From positions 576,334 through 640,333 of the forward strand of contig NZ_JAAFIX010000001.1 in NCBI RefSeq assembly GCF_013297935.1: 64,000 bases of DNA. Reading direction: 5' to 3'. Positions 17,727-29,838 of this stretch are shown here, in pieces (the stretch's first letter is position 1; every line of letters starts with the position of its first letter). Position numbers and translations under genes: made by a program. The stretch comes from Rhodoferax sp. (GTDB taxonomy: Bacteria; Pseudomonadota; Gammaproteobacteria; Burkholderiales; Burkholderiaceae_C). The notes beneath the pieces were generated by a model. The model ran no database searches, was not told the origin of the DNA, and was given only the letters and a program-made list of their open reading frames with translations.

Positions 17727-20342
17727 GTGACCCGCCCCCCAGCCCCCGCTCCGCTCGACCAACACACCCCCATGATGCAGCAGTATCTGGGGCTCAAAGC
17801 CGACCACCCCGACACCCTGCTGTTTTATCGCATGGGTGATTTTTACGAGATGTTTTACGCCGATGCCGAGAAGGCGGCCCGCATTCTGGACATCACCGTC
17901 ACCACGCGGGGCCAGTCTGCCGGGCAGCCGGTGGTCATGGCCGGCGTACCTTTTCATGCCATAGAAGGCTACCTGGCCAAGCTGATCCGCCATGGCGAAT
18001 CGGTGGCCATCTGCGAGCAGACCGGCGAGGTGGGCGCCACCAAAGGCCCGGTGGAGCGCAAAGTGGTGCGCGTGGTCACCCCCGGCACGCTGACGGACGC
18101 AGAACTGCTGTCCGAGAAAACCGAGTCCATGCTGATGGCCGTGCACCAAGGTCCGCGCAACCGCTGCGGTCTGGCGTGGTTGTCTGTGACCCAAGGCGTG
18201 GTGTTTCTGGCCGAATGCACGCCCGACGAGGTGCCCGACTGGGTGAGCCGCATCGCGCCCAGCGAGCTAGCCTACAGTGCGGGCTGCACCACCACCTTTG
18301 AAGACCGCCTCAAGCGCCTGCGCCACGGCACAGCCGTCTACTTGACCGCCCGCCCCGAGTGGCAGTTTGACAGCGCTTTGGGCCAGCGCAAATTGTTGGA
18401 CGCCCTGCAAGCCGCCAGCCTGAGTAGCTGGAACGCGCAAGAGCTGGCTTTGGCCCACGCCGCAGCCGGCGCACTGCTGGGCTACGCAGAGCACACTCAG
18501 GGCCGCACGCTCACCCACATCCACAGCGTGCAGGTGCAGCGCGACGACGCACTCATCGACCTGCCCGCCACCACCCGTCGCAACCTAGAGCTGGTGCAGA
18601 CCCTGCGCGGTGAAGACAGCCCCACGCTGTTCAGCCTGCTTGACACCTGCATGACGGGCATGGGCAGCCGCCTGCTCAAACGCTGGCTGCTGGAGCCACT
18701 GCGCGAGCGAACCGAAGCCCAGCACCGGCTGGCCGCCATCGCCACACTGCGCCCTGCCCTGTGGCAAACCTTGCGCGGCCCGCTCAAGGGCTGTGCCGAT
18801 GTGGAGCGCATCACCGCCCGCACGGCGCTGCGCCAGGTGCGCCCGCGCGAGCTGGTGGCGCTGGTGCAAACGCTACAAAAAACAGAGCTACTCGCGCAGC
18901 ATCTACGAGGGCTAGAGGGCTATTTGGCACATATTTGCAGCCAACTGCAGCCGCCAGCAGATGCCATTGCGCTGTTGGCACGCGCCATTGCCCCCGAGCC
19001 TGCCGCGCTGGTGCGCGATGGCGGCGTGATTGCCGACGGTTTTGATGCCGAGCTGGACGAGCTGCGCGCCATCCAGACCAACTGCGATGCGTTTTTGCTG
19101 GACCTCGAAGTCCGCGAAAAAGCCCGCACCGGCATTGCCAATTTGCGGGTGCAGTTCAACAAGGTGCACGGCTTCTACATCGAAGTCACCACCGGCCAGG
19201 CCGACAAGGTGCCCGATGACTACCGCCGCCGCCAGACCCTGAAGAATGCCGAGCGCTTCATCACCCCCGAGCTCAAGGCTTTTGAAGACAAAGCCTTGAG
19301 CGCTCAAGAGCGCGCCCTGGCCCGCGAAAAGTGGTTGTTCGAGCAGGTGCTGGACCAGTTGCAGGCGCACATTCCGGCGCTCACCGCCGTGGCCCAATCG
19401 CTCGCCGCGCTGGACACTTTGTGCGCCCTGACCGAGCGCTCCCTCACGCTGGAGTGGAACGCCCCGCAGTTTGTGGCCGAACCCTGCATCGACATCACCC
19501 AGGGCCGCCACCCCGTGGTGCAGGCCAGGCTGGCCGAACTCAGCAGCGGAAATTTCATTGCCAACGACACGCGGCTAGGCATCAAGCAGCGCATGCAGGT
19601 CATCACCGGGCCCAACATGGGCGGTAAATCGACGTATATGCGCCAGGTCGCGCTGATCGTGCTGCTGGCCAGCATCGGCAGCTACGTGCCCGCGCAGGCT
19701 TGCCGCTTGGGGCCAATCGACGCGATCCACACCCGCATCGGCGCGGCGGACGATTTGGCCAATGCCCAGTCCACCTTCATGTTGGAAATGACCGAGGCTG
19801 CGCAGATTTTGCACAGCGCCACGCCCCACAGCCTGGTGCTGATGGACGAAATAGGCCGGGGCACCAGCACCTTTGACGGCTTGGCTCTTGCGAGTGCGAT
19901 TGCCACCCAGTTGCACGACAAAACCCAGGCCTTCACCCTGTTTGCCACCCACTATTTCGAGCTCACCGAGTTCCCCGCCACCCACCACGCGGCGCTGAAC
20001 GTGCACGTGAGCGCCGCCGAGGCGGGCCGCGACATCGTGTTCCTGCACGCCATCGAACCCGGCCCGGCCAGCAAAAGCTACGGCGTGCAAGTGGCCCGCC
20101 TGGCCGGCATGCCCGCCGCCGTGCTGAACCACGCCCGCCACACGCTGGACGCGCTGGAGGCACAGGCCAGCGAATCCCAAGCCCAAGTGGACCTGTTCGC
20201 TGCGCCCCCTGCTACAGAAATAGTAGCTGCCAGCGCATTAGAGACGGCGCTCTCAGCCATCAACCCGGATGCACTAAGTCCGCGCGAGGCGATGGACGCG
20301 CTTTACCAGCTCAAAGCGCTTTTGGCGAAATCCACTCACTAG
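17727..20342 (+). CDS. mutS: DNA mismatch repair protein MutS
   Basis: 871 residues, normal for MutS. GTG start at 17727; ATG 17772 ([19 protein letters not shown]) is a possible alternative. The mismatch-reading F-x-E site is in RMGDFYEMF. The ATPase has Walker [12 protein letters not shown], the signature [12 protein letters not shown] and Walker [17 protein letters not shown]. It recognises mismatches and recruits MutL. Two interspersed-repeat copies are read in frame, one in the lever/clamp region (18871-18920) and a partial one before the C-terminal tail (20211-20250), so the family tolerates insertion into an essential-fidelity gene at surface positions. Confidence 0.97.
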   Translation: MTRPPAPAPLDQHTPMMQQYLGLKADHPDTLLFYRMGDFYEMFYADAEKAARILDITVTTRGQSAGQPVVMAGVPFHAIEGYLAKLIRHGESVAICEQTGEVGATKGPVERKVVRVVTPGTLTDAELLSEKTESMLMAVHQGPRNRCGLAWLSVTQGVVFLAECTPDEVPDWVSRIAPSELAYSAGCTTTFEDRLKRLRHGTAVYLTARPEWQFDSALGQRKLLDALQAASLSSWNAQELALAHAAAGALLGYAEHTQGRTLTHIHSVQVQRDDALIDLPATTRRNLELVQTLRGEDSPTLFSLLDTCMTGMGSRLLKRWLLEPLRERTEAQHRLAAIATLRPALWQTLRGPLKGCADVERITARTALRQVRPRELVALVQTLQKTELLAQHLRGLEGYLAHICSQLQPPADAIALLARAIAPEPAALVRDGGVIADGFDAELDELRAIQTNCDAFLLDLEVREKARTGIANLRVQFNKVHGFYIEVTTGQADKVPDDYRRRQTLKNAERFITPELKAFEDKALSAQERALAREKWLFEQVLDQLQAHIPALTAVAQSLAALDTLCALTERSLTLEWNAPQFVAEPCIDITQGRHPVVQARLAELSSGNFIANDTRLGIKQRMQVITGPNMGGKSTYMRQVALIVLLASIGSYVPAQACRLGPIDAIHTRIGAADDLANAQSTFMLEMTEAAQILHSATPHSLVLMDEIGRGTSTFDGLALASAIATQLHDKTQAFTLFATHYFELTEFPATHHAALNVHVSAAEAGRDIVFLHAIEPGPASKSYGVQVARLAGMPAAVLNHARHTLDALEAQASESQAQVDLFAAPPATEIVAASALETALSAINPDALSPREAMDALYQLKALLAKSTH
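18871..18920 (+). repeat. Interspersed repeat copy c, in frame inside mutS
   Basis: CGCTACAAAAAACAGAGCTA, then CTCGCGCAGCATC and TACGAGGGCTAGAGGGC on the plus strand. It is the same architecture as the other copies, more diverged in the first half, and is translated within the clamp region of MutS. Confidence 0.6.
20211..20250 (+). repeat. Interspersed repeat copy d (partial), in frame inside mutS
   Basis: GCTACAGAAATAGTAGCTGC, then CAGCGCATTAGAG, matches the first half of the family; the GGGCTAGAGG half is not recognisable. It encodes the low-complexity linker [12 protein letters not shown] near the MutS C-terminus. Confidence 0.5.
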
Positions 20343-20356
20343 GAAAGTCAGTAACG

Positions 20357-21562
20357 ATGAATACACAGACCCATAGATTCCTCTATCGACTCTTTTTCGT
20401 TGGATTGCTTGCTAGTGCCAGCATTACGTCCCTTGCGCAGACACTTGGAACAGCGGTCCTGCGTGGGGACAACGCAAAGGTCCTCGAAGCACTGAAAAGC
20501 GGAGAAGACGTCAATGGACAAAATGCTTTCGGCGTCAGTCTTTTCGTTTAAGCGTGTTCTTTTGCACCTCTTCCGACGATCAAGTTACTGCTTGAGAATG
20601 GCGCAAATGTCCAGTCGCGTAACCCCATCAACGGGCAAACCCCCTTGATGCTAGTCATTAGACGATTCGGAGATATTCAAGCAATCAAAACAATGCTGGC
20701 GATGGGTGTGGACGTCAATGCGAGTGACAAAGACGGCTGGAAAGCGTTCTTTGACGCCGTGAGCGCTAACAACAACTCTTTAGACATCACAAAATTATTG
20801 ATTGAAGCGGGTGCAAAGATAGATGCAAAAACTGACGATGGAAGCACTGCGCTGTTTTGGACCACAAATACGGATATCGCTCGTCTCTTGCTAAGCAAAG
20901 GGGCAAATATTGATGTGAAAAATGCGTCTGGCAATACACCGCTGTTGATGGCTGTTAATAGCGGGAAGTTACCAATGATTAGGTTCTTGATTGAATCCGG
21001 CGCGAACCTTGACATCCGAAACAAACAAGGTGAAACAGCACTGCTAAGGGCTTTGAGAAGCGAGGGAGGAGACTCAACCTCCGAGTTGGACATTTCTGAA
21101 TTGCTGGTTGCTGCTGGCGCCAACGTAACTATCGCTGACAAAAAGGGCGAGACGCCTCTTATGCATGCAGTCAAGGAAATTGCAATAGGCGAGGACGCAA
21201 GAGAGGCGCGGCATCGACTTGTCCTGCAACTAATCGAAAAAGGCGCAGATACAAATGGCCGCACAATCGACGGAATAAGTCCGTTGATGCGCAGTGCTGG
21301 TGCAGGCAACCACTACATGGTTAGATTGCTCACCCAACACGGAGCGAATCCGAATGCGACAGACAGTGATGGCGCGACACCCCTTTTCTGGGCATTATCA
21401 GGAAGCGCCTCGCCCCGAAACAGGAATGCAACCCTGCTGGAGCTAATCAGGGCCGGAGCAAATGCGGCGGCAAAGCGGAAAGATGGAAAAACATTTTTCG
21501 ACTTAGCTGAGCCTGACGTTGCCCAAGAAATCAAGAAGCATCTTTCGAATATAGCTAAGTGA
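20357..21562 (+). pseudogene. Exported ankyrin-repeat protein gene interrupted by one in-frame TAA
   Basis: An ATG at 20357 opens a signal peptide (FFVGLLASASITSLAQ) and the first ankyrin repeat, then TAA at 20549-20551. The same frame continues open after the stop with clear ankyrin repeats (IKLLLENGANVQ, AGAKIDAKTDDGSTALFW, GANIDVKNASGNTPLLMA) to 21562, about 400 codons in all. A single base change would restore the gene. An internal start near 20645 could give a 305-residue product without a signal peptide. Base composition is clearly more AT-rich than mutS and Anbu on either side, suggesting recent acquisition. Ankyrin repeats mediate protein binding; the partner is unknown. Confidence 0.75.
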
Positions 21563-21621
21563 ATGAAATAAGTAGGCAGCTCCAGAGGTCTACTGAATCG
21601 AATTACGAATGTCGTAGTGAT

Positions 21622-21654
21622 GTTTGCGCAGCGCCGACGGCGCGTCCCGCAAAC
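21622..21654. repeat. Small hairpin preceding the long hairpin B
   Basis: GTTTGCG pairs with CGCAAAC, and inside it GCGCC pairs with GGCGC. It lies directly 5' of the long palindrome and may be part of the same element. Confidence 0.55.
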
Positions 21655-21659
21655 CCCAT

Positions 21660-21763
21660 GTCCTTGCCGGGCGGGGCGGCGGTGTGCGGGTTGGGGGCGA
21701 TTTGTGAACCGAAGGTTCATGAGCCCCCCCGGCCCGCACACCGCCGCCCCGCCCGGCAAGGAC
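21660..21763. repeat. Long hairpin B with perfect 31-bp arms
   Basis: 21660-21690 is the exact reverse complement of 21733-21763. The 42-nt loop contains a second stem (GGGGGC/GCCCCC), then the core CGATTTGTGAACCGAAGGTT and CATGAGCC with a TGAACC/GGTTCA mini-stem. The loop core resembles those of hairpins A1 and A2, while the 31-bp arms share no obvious sequence with them. It lies 51 bp upstream of the Anbu gene and could form a very stable RNA or cruciform structure. Confidence 0.85.
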
Positions 21764-21814
21764 TACCCCACCTACCCCGATACACTCTAGCCTTTGCCCC
21801 AAGCCACAAGAAAA

Positions 21815-22642
21815 ATGACCTACTGCGTTGCCATCAAACTGAATGCCGGACTGGTGTTCCTCTCCGACTCCCGCACCAATGCCGGACTCGACCAAATCAG
21901 CACCTTCCGCAAAATGATCGTGTACGAGAAGCCCCAAGAACGCTTTATGGTCCTGCTCTCGGCCGGTAACTTGAGCATTTCCCAGTCGGTGCGCGAGATC
22001 TTGCAGATTGAGCGGCTCAAGGACCACGAAGACGACGAAGGCATCACCATCTGGAACGCCAAGAGCATGTTCGACGCCGCCCGCGTGCTGGGCTCAGCCA
22101 TCCGCAAGGTGCAGGAGCGCGACGGCGCAGCTCTCAAGAATGCGGGTGTCGATTTCAACGTATCGCTGATCTTCGGCGGCCAGATCCAGGGCGAAGGCAT
22201 GCGCCTGTTCCAGGTCTATTCGGCCGGCAACTTCATCGAAGCCACACCCGAGACGCCCTACTTCCAGGTCGGCGAATCCAAATACGGCAAACCCGTGCTG
22301 GACCGCGTGATCACTCCGAACACACCTTTGGACGAGGCCGCCAAGTGTGCGCTTGTGTCCATGGACTCCACGCTCAAGTCCAACCTGTCGGTCGGCTTGC
22401 CGCTGGACATGGTGGTGTACGAGGCCAACAGCTTCGCCACCGACAAGGTGGTGTGCATCGACGAGAACAACCCCTACTTCAAGATGCTGCACAACAGCTG
22501 GGGCCAGAAGCTGCGCGAGGTGTTTGACAGCATTGAAGACCCGGCTTGGAACGGTGGCCAGACCGAGGTGCCGCTGTTGATACCCAGCACCCGCAGCTTG
22601 CCGCTGAAAAAAATCACCACCCCGGACGAGAAGCTGATTTAA
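21815..22642 (+). CDS. Proteasome-type protease Anbu
   Basis: 275 residues from ATG 21815, so that the mature protein begins with Thr (TYCVAIKLNAGLVFLSDSRT). The N-terminal Thr nucleophile and the conserved LSDSRTNAG segment identify the Anbu branch of the proteasome/HslV superfamily. Other hallmarks are RFMVLLSAGNLSISQSV and LIFGGQIQGEGMRLFQVYSA. Anbu homologues form ring or lock-washer assemblies with unclear substrates. The usual partner genes (transglutaminase-like, alpha-E, ATP-grasp) are not adjacent; a hydrolase gene follows after 6 bp, then a kinase/regulator pair. Confidence 0.88.
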   Translation: MTYCVAIKLNAGLVFLSDSRTNAGLDQISTFRKMIVYEKPQERFMVLLSAGNLSISQSVREILQIERLKDHEDDEGITIWNAKSMFDAARVLGSAIRKVQERDGAALKNAGVDFNVSLIFGGQIQGEGMRLFQVYSAGNFIEATPETPYFQVGESKYGKPVLDRVITPNTPLDEAAKCALVSMDSTLKSNLSVGLPLDMVVYEANSFATDKVVCIDENNPYFKMLHNSWGQKLREVFDSIEDPAWNGGQTEVPLLIPSTRSLPLKKITTPDEKLI

Positions 22643-22648
22643 GCCCCC

Positions 22649-23452
22649 ATGTCGACGATCGTTTTCTCGCACGCCAATAGCTTTCCGGCCTCCACCTACA
22701 AAGTGCTTTTCAAGAGCTTGCGGGCACGGGGCTACAGTGTCAAAGCCGTTGAAAAATACGGCCACGACCCGCGCTACCCGGTCAGCAACAACTGGCCGCA
22801 TGTGGTGCAACAGCTGGTGGACCATGCGACCAAGGTCGTCGACAAAGCCGGTGAACCGGTCTGGCTCGTGGGTCACTCCTTGGGCGGTTTTTTGAGCCTG
22901 ATGGCGGCCGCCCAGCAGCCCGCGCTGGCCAAGGGCGTGGTGTTGATTGACTCTCCGCTGGTGGGCGGCTGGCGCTCCCGCATGGTGGGCCTGGCCAAGA
23001 CAACGCAGTTGGTCGGCTCTATTTCACCAGGAGCGGTAAGCCGCAAGCGCCGCAACAGCTGGCCCGACACAGATGCCGCGCTCACCCATTTTCAGCACAA
23101 AAAGGCTTTTGCACGCTGGGACCCCCAGGTTCTGCAGGACTACGTAGATGAATTCCCTGAGGACAGCGAAGGGCGGCGCGTGCTAGCCTTCGACCGCGAC
23201 GTGGAAACCGCTTTCTACAACACCCTCCCGGACAACATGGACCGGTTGTTGGCGCGGCATCCGGTGAAGTGCCCAGTAACTTTCATTGGCGGCGACCAGT
23301 CCGCCGAAATGAAACAAGTGGGCATGGACCTGACGCACAAAGTGTCCCGCGGTCGCATCATGATGCTGGATGGAACGCATCTCTTCCCGATGGAAAAGCC
23401 GCTTGCCACGGCCGCGGCGCTGGAAGCAGCGCTGCGCAACATGGAACACTGA
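22649..23452 (+). CDS. Alpha/beta-hydrolase
   Basis: 267 residues with an alpha/beta-hydrolase fold: the strand and oxyanion-hole region STIVFSHANSFPAS, the nucleophile elbow GHSLGG at about residue 75, and a late His in MMLDGTHLFPMEKP. The substrate is unknown; it resembles small esterases. It starts 6 bp after the Anbu stop and ends 6 bp before the kinase gene, so Anbu, hydrolase, kinase and regulator appear to be one operon. Confidence 0.83.
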   Translation: MSTIVFSHANSFPASTYKVLFKSLRARGYSVKAVEKYGHDPRYPVSNNWPHVVQQLVDHATKVVDKAGEPVWLVGHSLGGFLSLMAAAQQPALAKGVVLIDSPLVGGWRSRMVGLAKTTQLVGSISPGAVSRKRRNSWPDTDAALTHFQHKKAFARWDPQVLQDYVDEFPEDSEGRRVLAFDRDVETAFYNTLPDNMDRLLARHPVKCPVTFIGGDQSAEMKQVGMDLTHKVSRGRIMMLDGTHLFPMEKPLATAAALEAALRNMEH

Positions 23453-23458
23453 GACCAC

Positions 23459-25255
23459 ATGCCTATGCCTGACAACGAACGACCGGACTCTCTGGAAGCG
23501 CGAGTCAGGACACTGCAGGAAGACAATGAGAACCTGCGAACCCTGCTCAACCAGCAACAGGTGCAGGCGCGGCAGTGGCTCCTGCAGCGCACCACCGAGC
23601 TGCAGCGGGACTCCGACGAGCAGCGCAAGTCCGAGGCCATGCAGCGGGTTTTCTACCGCATTGCCGAGCGCGCTACCGCCGGCTTGTTGTTTTACGACTT
23701 CTTAAAGGTGGTGCACCAGCTGCTGCGGGAACTGATGTTTGCCGACAATTTTTACGTGGCACTGCACAACCACGCCAAGGGCGTCATGGACTACCCTTAC
23801 TACGTCGACGAAAAAGATGGTGACGTCATGCAGACCGAAGGCTCGCCCTACAAACGTGGCATGACCGAGTTTGTGCTGGAGAGTGCACGCCCGCAGCTCA
23901 TGGATGCGGAGCGCTTTCGCCAGCTGCGCGCGCAGGGCTTCATGCTGGAAGCCAGTGGCGACCTCACGTTTTCCACCTGGCTGGGTGTACCGATGCAGAT
24001 CCATGGCCGCATTGGCGGGGTGCTGGTGGTGCAGGCCTACAGCGGGGATGTGACCTACTCCGAGGCGGACTCTAACATCTTGAGCTTTTTCGCCAACCAC
24101 GTGAGCGCGGCCATTGAGCGCTACCAGGCGATTGAAGACTTGCGCCGCTCCGAAGCGCGCTACCGCTCGGTCATTGAAAACGTCGGCGTGGGTGTGGTGG
24201 TCGTGCAAAAAGGCCACATGGTGTTTGTGAATCCGAGCATGGAGCGCATCGTGGGCCACACCAAAGAAGCGCTCATGGCCATGCCGTTCACCGGCACCAT
24301 TCACCCGGATGATGTGCCTGCCGTCGTCGACCGGCACCAGCGGCGCTTGCGGGGCGAGACGGTCGAAGAGGCCTACGCCTTTCGCGTCATCACCGCCTCC
24401 GGAGAGGTGCGCACCCTCGATTTGTCTGCGGTGTTAATCCAATGGGGCGCGGACGATGCCACCCTCCTCTTCGTGGTGGATGCAACCGCCCGGGTCCGGG
24501 CCGAAGCCGATCAGAAGCGCGCACTGCAGCAACAAATCGAGCTCAACGACCTCAAGAGCCGTTTCATCTCGGTCGCCTCGCATGAGTTCCGCACACCGCT
24601 GGCCACGATTCACGGGTCCGTCGATTTGCTCATGCATTACGACGACCGCATGCCACTCGACAAAAAACGTCTCACCCTGCAAAAAATTGACGATGCGGTC
24701 GAGCGCATGACCCACATGCTGGAAAACGTGTTGGTGATCGGCCGGTCCGACGCCGGGCGCCTGCAGTTCAAACCGCAGCCCTCTCGTATCAGTATTTTCT
24801 GCAAGAGCCTCGCTGACGAGATCCGCAGCGCCATGCCCGAGGCTTTCGAACGCATACGCCTGCAGCTAGATTTACCGCCCGATGCGGACTGCTATTTGCT
24901 CGATGAGAGCCTGATCCGCAATATCGTGGGTAACCTGCTGTCCAACGCCATCAAATACTCGCCCGACGGGGGCCAGGTCCGGCTCCAGGTGAGTCCGCGG
25001 GGCAGCGAGCTCTTGATCGAGGTTTCAGACCAGGGCATCGGCATCCCGCTTGCCGACCAGCCGCAGCTTTTTGAGAGTTTTCACCGCGCCAGCAACGTCG
25101 GAATGATTGCCGGCACCGGCTTGGGGCTGTCCATCGTCCGGGAGGCGGTGCTCTGCCATGCCGGCAGCATCAGCGTTCAAAGCACCCCCGGCGAGGGCAG
25201 TTGCTTTTCTGTGGTGCTGGCAGCGCCCGCAGTTACTGGAGGTCTCACCACATGA
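23459..25255 (+). CDS. Hybrid-input histidine kinase (coiled coil-GAF-PAS-HisKA-HATPase)
   Basis: 598 residues (ATG 23465 is an equally possible start). Order: coiled coil (~1-60), GAF (~65-225, [20 protein letters not shown]), PAS (~230-345), HisKA with the phospho-His in [18 protein letters not shown], and HATPase with [21 protein letters not shown] and GTGLGLSIV. No membrane segment, so it is a cytoplasmic sensor. Its stop overlaps the start of the REC-GGDEF-EAL gene (ATGA), which makes that protein the likely phosphorylation partner. Confidence 0.9.
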   Translation: MPMPDNERPDSLEARVRTLQEDNENLRTLLNQQQVQARQWLLQRTTELQRDSDEQRKSEAMQRVFYRIAERATAGLLFYDFLKVVHQLLRELMFADNFYVALHNHAKGVMDYPYYVDEKDGDVMQTEGSPYKRGMTEFVLESARPQLMDAERFRQLRAQGFMLEASGDLTFSTWLGVPMQIHGRIGGVLVVQAYSGDVTYSEADSNILSFFANHVSAAIERYQAIEDLRRSEARYRSVIENVGVGVVVVQKGHMVFVNPSMERIVGHTKEALMAMPFTGTIHPDDVPAVVDRHQRRLRGETVEEAYAFRVITASGEVRTLDLSAVLIQWGADDATLLFVVDATARVRAEADQKRALQQQIELNDLKSRFISVASHEFRTPLATIHGSVDLLMHYDDRMPLDKKRLTLQKIDDAVERMTHMLENVLVIGRSDAGRLQFKPQPSRISIFCKSLADEIRSAMPEAFERIRLQLDLPPDADCYLLDESLIRNIVGNLLSNAIKYSPDGGQVRLQVSPRGSELLIEVSDQGIGIPLADQPQLFESFHRASNVGMIAGTGLGLSIVREAVLCHAGSISVQSTPGEGSCFSVVLAAPAVTGGLTT

Positions 25256-26985
25256 AGATATTGATTGCTGAGGACGAGCCTTCACTGCGTGAGAACCTGC
25301 AGTGGATGCTGGAGCTCGAAGGCTACGAGGTCAGCGCCGCCTGCAACGGCGAAGAAGCCTTGCGCTTTGCCCTAGCCGACCGGCACGACCTGGTGCTCAC
25401 CGATGTGATGATGCCCTTGCTCGACGGCTTCGGGCTCGTCAAAGCACTGCGCGACAACCCGTCGACTGCCACACTGCCCGTCATCATGCTCACCGCCCGT
25501 GCCGACCGCAGTGACACCCGCACCGGCATGAATCTGGGGGCGGACGACTATCTCACCAAGCCCTGCCGCCGGGACGAGTTGCTCGAAGCGGTTCAAGCCC
25601 GGCTGGAGCGCAGCCGTATCCAGCAGCTGGCGGCACAGCGCCTGCAGTTAGAAACCCGGCAGGCCATGCAGATCGACACGCTGACCGGCCTCCCGGGGCG
25701 CGACTTGTTCGAGCAAGAAGTCGACAACGCGCTGGGTGCCTGCAACCACGTCTCGCTGCTGTGTCTGGGGCTCGACGGCTTTTCCAAAATCAACGAATCA
25801 CTGGGCACCGGGGTGGGCGACCTGGTCCTGCGCGAAGTCGGCAAACGACTGCAACAGACGGCCCTGCGGAGCAGCAGCACCCATCCCTATGACGCGGTGG
25901 GCCGCATTGGTGGCGACCAGTTTGGCGTGTGCGTTACGGGACTCGGCCACACGCAGGCGCTGGCGGGTTTTGCAGACACCCTGATGCGCGCCCTGTCCCA
26001 GCCCTACTTGGTCTCGGGCCACACCTTGTTCCTGTCTACCAGTGCCGGGGCCAGCATGTACCCCCAGCAGGCCGACAGTGTTCACGCCTTGCTGCTCAAC
26101 GCCGAATCGGCGCTGCACCATGCCAAGCCGGACGGGCCGGGAACCTATGCGTACTTTGACGCCGCCATGAACCGCCGGGTGGCGCGCTCACTTCTGATTC
26201 ATAACGAATTGCACAGCGCACTCAAAAACGGAGACTTGCAGGTCTATTACCAGCCCCAAGTCCGCATTGCGACCGGGCAGGTCGTCGGCTTCGAGGCCTT
26301 GCTGCGCTGGCAACATGCCACCATGGGCTGGATCTCACCGGCGGAGTTCATCCCGGTTGCGGAACAAAGCGGCATCATCGTCCAGATCGGCGAGTGGGTC
26401 ATGCACACGGCCGCGCGGCAGGCGGCTCAGTGGCTAGCCCGAGGCCACCGCGACTTCCGCATGGCGGTCAACATTTCGGTACGCCAATTCACCGGCCAAA
26501 ACCTGCCCGTGCTGGTCAAGACCGTGCTGGCAGACACCGGCCTGCCGCCGGAAATGCTGGAGCTCGAAGTCACCGAGAGCCTGGCCCTGCACAACGTGGC
26601 GACCACGCTGGCGATCTTGCACGACTGCAAGGCGCTGGGTGTGAAGCTGGCCATGGATGACTTCGGCACCGGCTATTCCAGCCTGGCCTACCTCAAGCGC
26701 TACCCGCTGGACGCGCTCAAAATTGACCAAGCCTTTATTCGCAATATTCCGCAGGATGCGGGGGATGTTGCTATTACCCGCGCCATTGTGGCCATGGCCC
26801 ACAGCTTTGGAATGAACGTGGTCGCCGAAGGGGTAGAACTGCCCGAGCAACTGGCGTTTTTGCGCGAGCTGGGCTGCGAAGACGTGCAGGGCTACCTGTT
26901 CAGCAAACCGGTGCCTGCCGACCAGGCCTCAGCTGCGTTTTCAGGCTTTGCGACTTACCTCGCTGTCAGCGACCCCGTGATCTGA
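25252..26985 (+). CDS. Response regulator with degenerate GGDEF and intact EAL domain (probable c-di-GMP phosphodiesterase)
   Basis: 577 residues from the ATG overlapping the kinase stop. The REC domain (~1-120) has phospho-acceptor DVMMPLLDG and the TK switch residues ([14 protein letters not shown]). The GGDEF motif reads GGDQF, so cyclase activity is doubtful. The EAL domain keeps its catalytic set: [48 protein letters not shown]. The likely output is phosphorylation-controlled breakdown of c-di-GMP, with the GGDQF domain possibly binding GTP as a regulator. Confidence 0.9.
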   Translation: MKILIAEDEPSLRENLQWMLELEGYEVSAACNGEEALRFALADRHDLVLTDVMMPLLDGFGLVKALRDNPSTATLPVIMLTARADRSDTRTGMNLGADDYLTKPCRRDELLEAVQARLERSRIQQLAAQRLQLETRQAMQIDTLTGLPGRDLFEQEVDNALGACNHVSLLCLGLDGFSKINESLGTGVGDLVLREVGKRLQQTALRSSSTHPYDAVGRIGGDQFGVCVTGLGHTQALAGFADTLMRALSQPYLVSGHTLFLSTSAGASMYPQQADSVHALLLNAESALHHAKPDGPGTYAYFDAAMNRRVARSLLIHNELHSALKNGDLQVYYQPQVRIATGQVVGFEALLRWQHATMGWISPAEFIPVAEQSGIIVQIGEWVMHTAARQAAQWLARGHRDFRMAVNISVRQFTGQNLPVLVKTVLADTGLPPEMLELEVTESLALHNVATTLAILHDCKALGVKLAMDDFGTGYSSLAYLKRYPLDALKIDQAFIRNIPQDAGDVAITRAIVAMAHSFGMNVVAEGVELPEQLAFLRELGCEDVQGYLFSKPVPADQASAAFSGFATYLAVSDPVI

Positions 26986-26988
26986 GGC

Positions 26989-27822
26989 TTACTCTGCCCA
27001 GACCACCAGCCCGCTCCACGAGGTGAGCAGCACCACAATGCCGAACACGATACGGTAGTAGGCGAACCCGACAAAGCTGTGGGTGGAAATGAACTTGAGC
27101 AACCAGCGCACACACAACCACGCGCTGATGAATGAGAACACCAGCCCCACACTGAACATCGGCACGTCCGCCACGGACAGCAGCGCCCGCTCTTTGTAGA
27201 GACTGTAGGCGCCGGCACCGGTAAGGGTGGGGATCGCCAAAAAGAACGAAAAGTCGGTGGCCGCTTTGCGCGACAGGCCCAGCAACATGCCACCGATGAT
27301 GGTGGCCCCGCTGCGACTGGTCCCCGGAATCATGGCCAGACACTGCACCAAGCCGACCTTGAGGGCATCGACTGGGCTCATATCGTCCACGTTGTGCACC
27401 CGCACCGCATTGCCACCGGCGCTCTGGCGCTTTTCGGCCCACAAAATGATGAAGCCCCCCACAATGAAGGTGGTGGCCACCACGGCCGGGGTGAACAAGT
27501 TCGCTTTGATAGCTTTGCCGAACAGCAAGCCCAGCAGGACCGCCGGCACAAATCCGATGAACACATTGAGTGCAAACCGCTGGGCCGAGCGCTCGGTAGG
27601 CAGAGCCACCAGCGTGTCGCGGATCTTCTGCCAGTACACCAGGATCACGGCAAAAATGGCGCCGGTTTGAATGGCGATGTCAAACACCTTGGCTTTGGCA
27701 TCGACAAAACCCAGCAGCGAGCCCGCCAGAATCAGGTGACCCGTGCTCGAAATCGGCAAAAACTCGGTCAGCCCCTCGACCACACCCATGATGGCGGCCT
27801 TGATCAACAACACAATATCCAA
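26989..27822 (-). CDS. uppP: Undecaprenyl-diphosphatase
   Basis: 277 residues, a multi-pass membrane protein of the BacA/UppP family. The two catalytic regions are present: [16 protein letters not shown] near the N-terminus (E-x3-E) and [16 protein letters not shown] mid-protein. It recycles the lipid carrier C55-PP to C55-P for peptidoglycan synthesis and confers bacitracin tolerance. It is convergent with the regulator gene, with only 3 bp between the stops. Confidence 0.95.
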   Translation of the reverse strand: MDIVLLIKAAIMGVVEGLTEFLPISSTGHLILAGSLLGFVDAKAKVFDIAIQTGAIFAVILVYWQKIRDTLVALPTERSAQRFALNVFIGFVPAVLLGLLFGKAIKANLFTPAVVATTFIVGGFIILWAEKRQSAGGNAVRVHNVDDMSPVDALKVGLVQCLAMIPGTSRSGATIIGGMLLGLSRKAATDFSFFLAIPTLTGAGAYSLYKERALLSVADVPMFSVGLVFSFISAWLCVRWLLKFISTHSFVGFAYYRIVFGIVVLLTSWSGLVVWAE

Positions 27823-27852
27823 AACATTTCTCCCTGAAATTCAAGTCAAATC

Positions 27853-27903
27853 GGCCGCTAGCCCTCATAAATATTGCGCTAGCAGCTCACCTTTTGATAG
27901 CAA

Positions 27904-27904
<1 letters not shown>
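27853..27904 (-). repeat. Interspersed repeat copy e, between uppP and the exporter operon
   Basis: GGCCGCTAGCCCTCATAAAT, then ATTGCGCTAGCAGCTCACC and TTTTGATAGCAAT: a reverse-oriented family copy filling most of the 81-bp gap. It ends exactly on the last bases of the permease stop region. Confidence 0.7.
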
Positions 27905-29135
<1,231 letters not shown>

Positions 29136-29139
<4 letters not shown>

Positions 29140-29828
29140 AGCCGTGCCCCCGCCTGCACCGTGTCTTCCACCATGCGGCCGTCTTTGAAGACCATCTTGC
29201 GGCGGGCCCAGGCGGCAATGTCGGGTTCATGGGTCACCAGCACCACGGTCATGCCCTGGCGGTTCAGGTCGGTCAGCAGTTGCATGACGTCTTCGCTGGT
29301 CTCGGAGTCCAGCGCACCGGTCGGCTCATCGGCCAATATCAGCTGCGGCCGGTTCACCAGCGCACGCGCAATCGCCACGCGCTGCTGCTGTCCGCCCGAA
29401 AGCTCGGCGGGTGTGTGGTGCGCCCGCTCCCCCAGCCCCACGCGTTGCAAAGCCTCCAGAGCGCGGGTATGGCGCTCCGGCGCTTTGATGCCGGCGTAAA
29501 CCATGGGCAGCTCCACATTCTCCAGCGCGCTGGTGCGGGCCAGCAGGTTGAACTGCTGGAACACAAAGCCAATGCGCCGGTTTCGGATGGAGGCCAGCGC
29601 GTCCGGCGCCATGCCCTGCACGGCTTCGCCTGCCAGCAGATAGCTGCCGCTGCCGGGCTGGTCGAGGCAACCCAAAATATTCATCAAGGTGGACTTGCCT
29701 GAGCCCGAAGTGCCCATGATGGCCACCATCTCGCCCTCGGCAATGTCGAGCGACACGCCGCGCAAGGCGTGCACCGTCTGGTCGCCCATGGCGTAGGTCT
29801 TGGTCAGCTCGCGGGCCGAGATCAGCAT
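29136..29828 (-). CDS. ABC transporter ATP-binding protein (MacB/LolD-like)
   Basis: 230 residues with the complete ABC set: Walker A GTSGSGKSTLMNILG, Q-loop FVFQQFNLLART, signature LSGGQQQRVAIARAL, Walker B LILADEPTGALD, and His switch VTHEPDIA. It is closest to the MacB/LolD class that powers FtsX-type permeases. It lies in one operon, 10 bp after the adaptor gene and overlapping the permease gene (ATGA). Confidence 0.92.
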
Positions 29829-29838
29829 GCCGCGCCCC

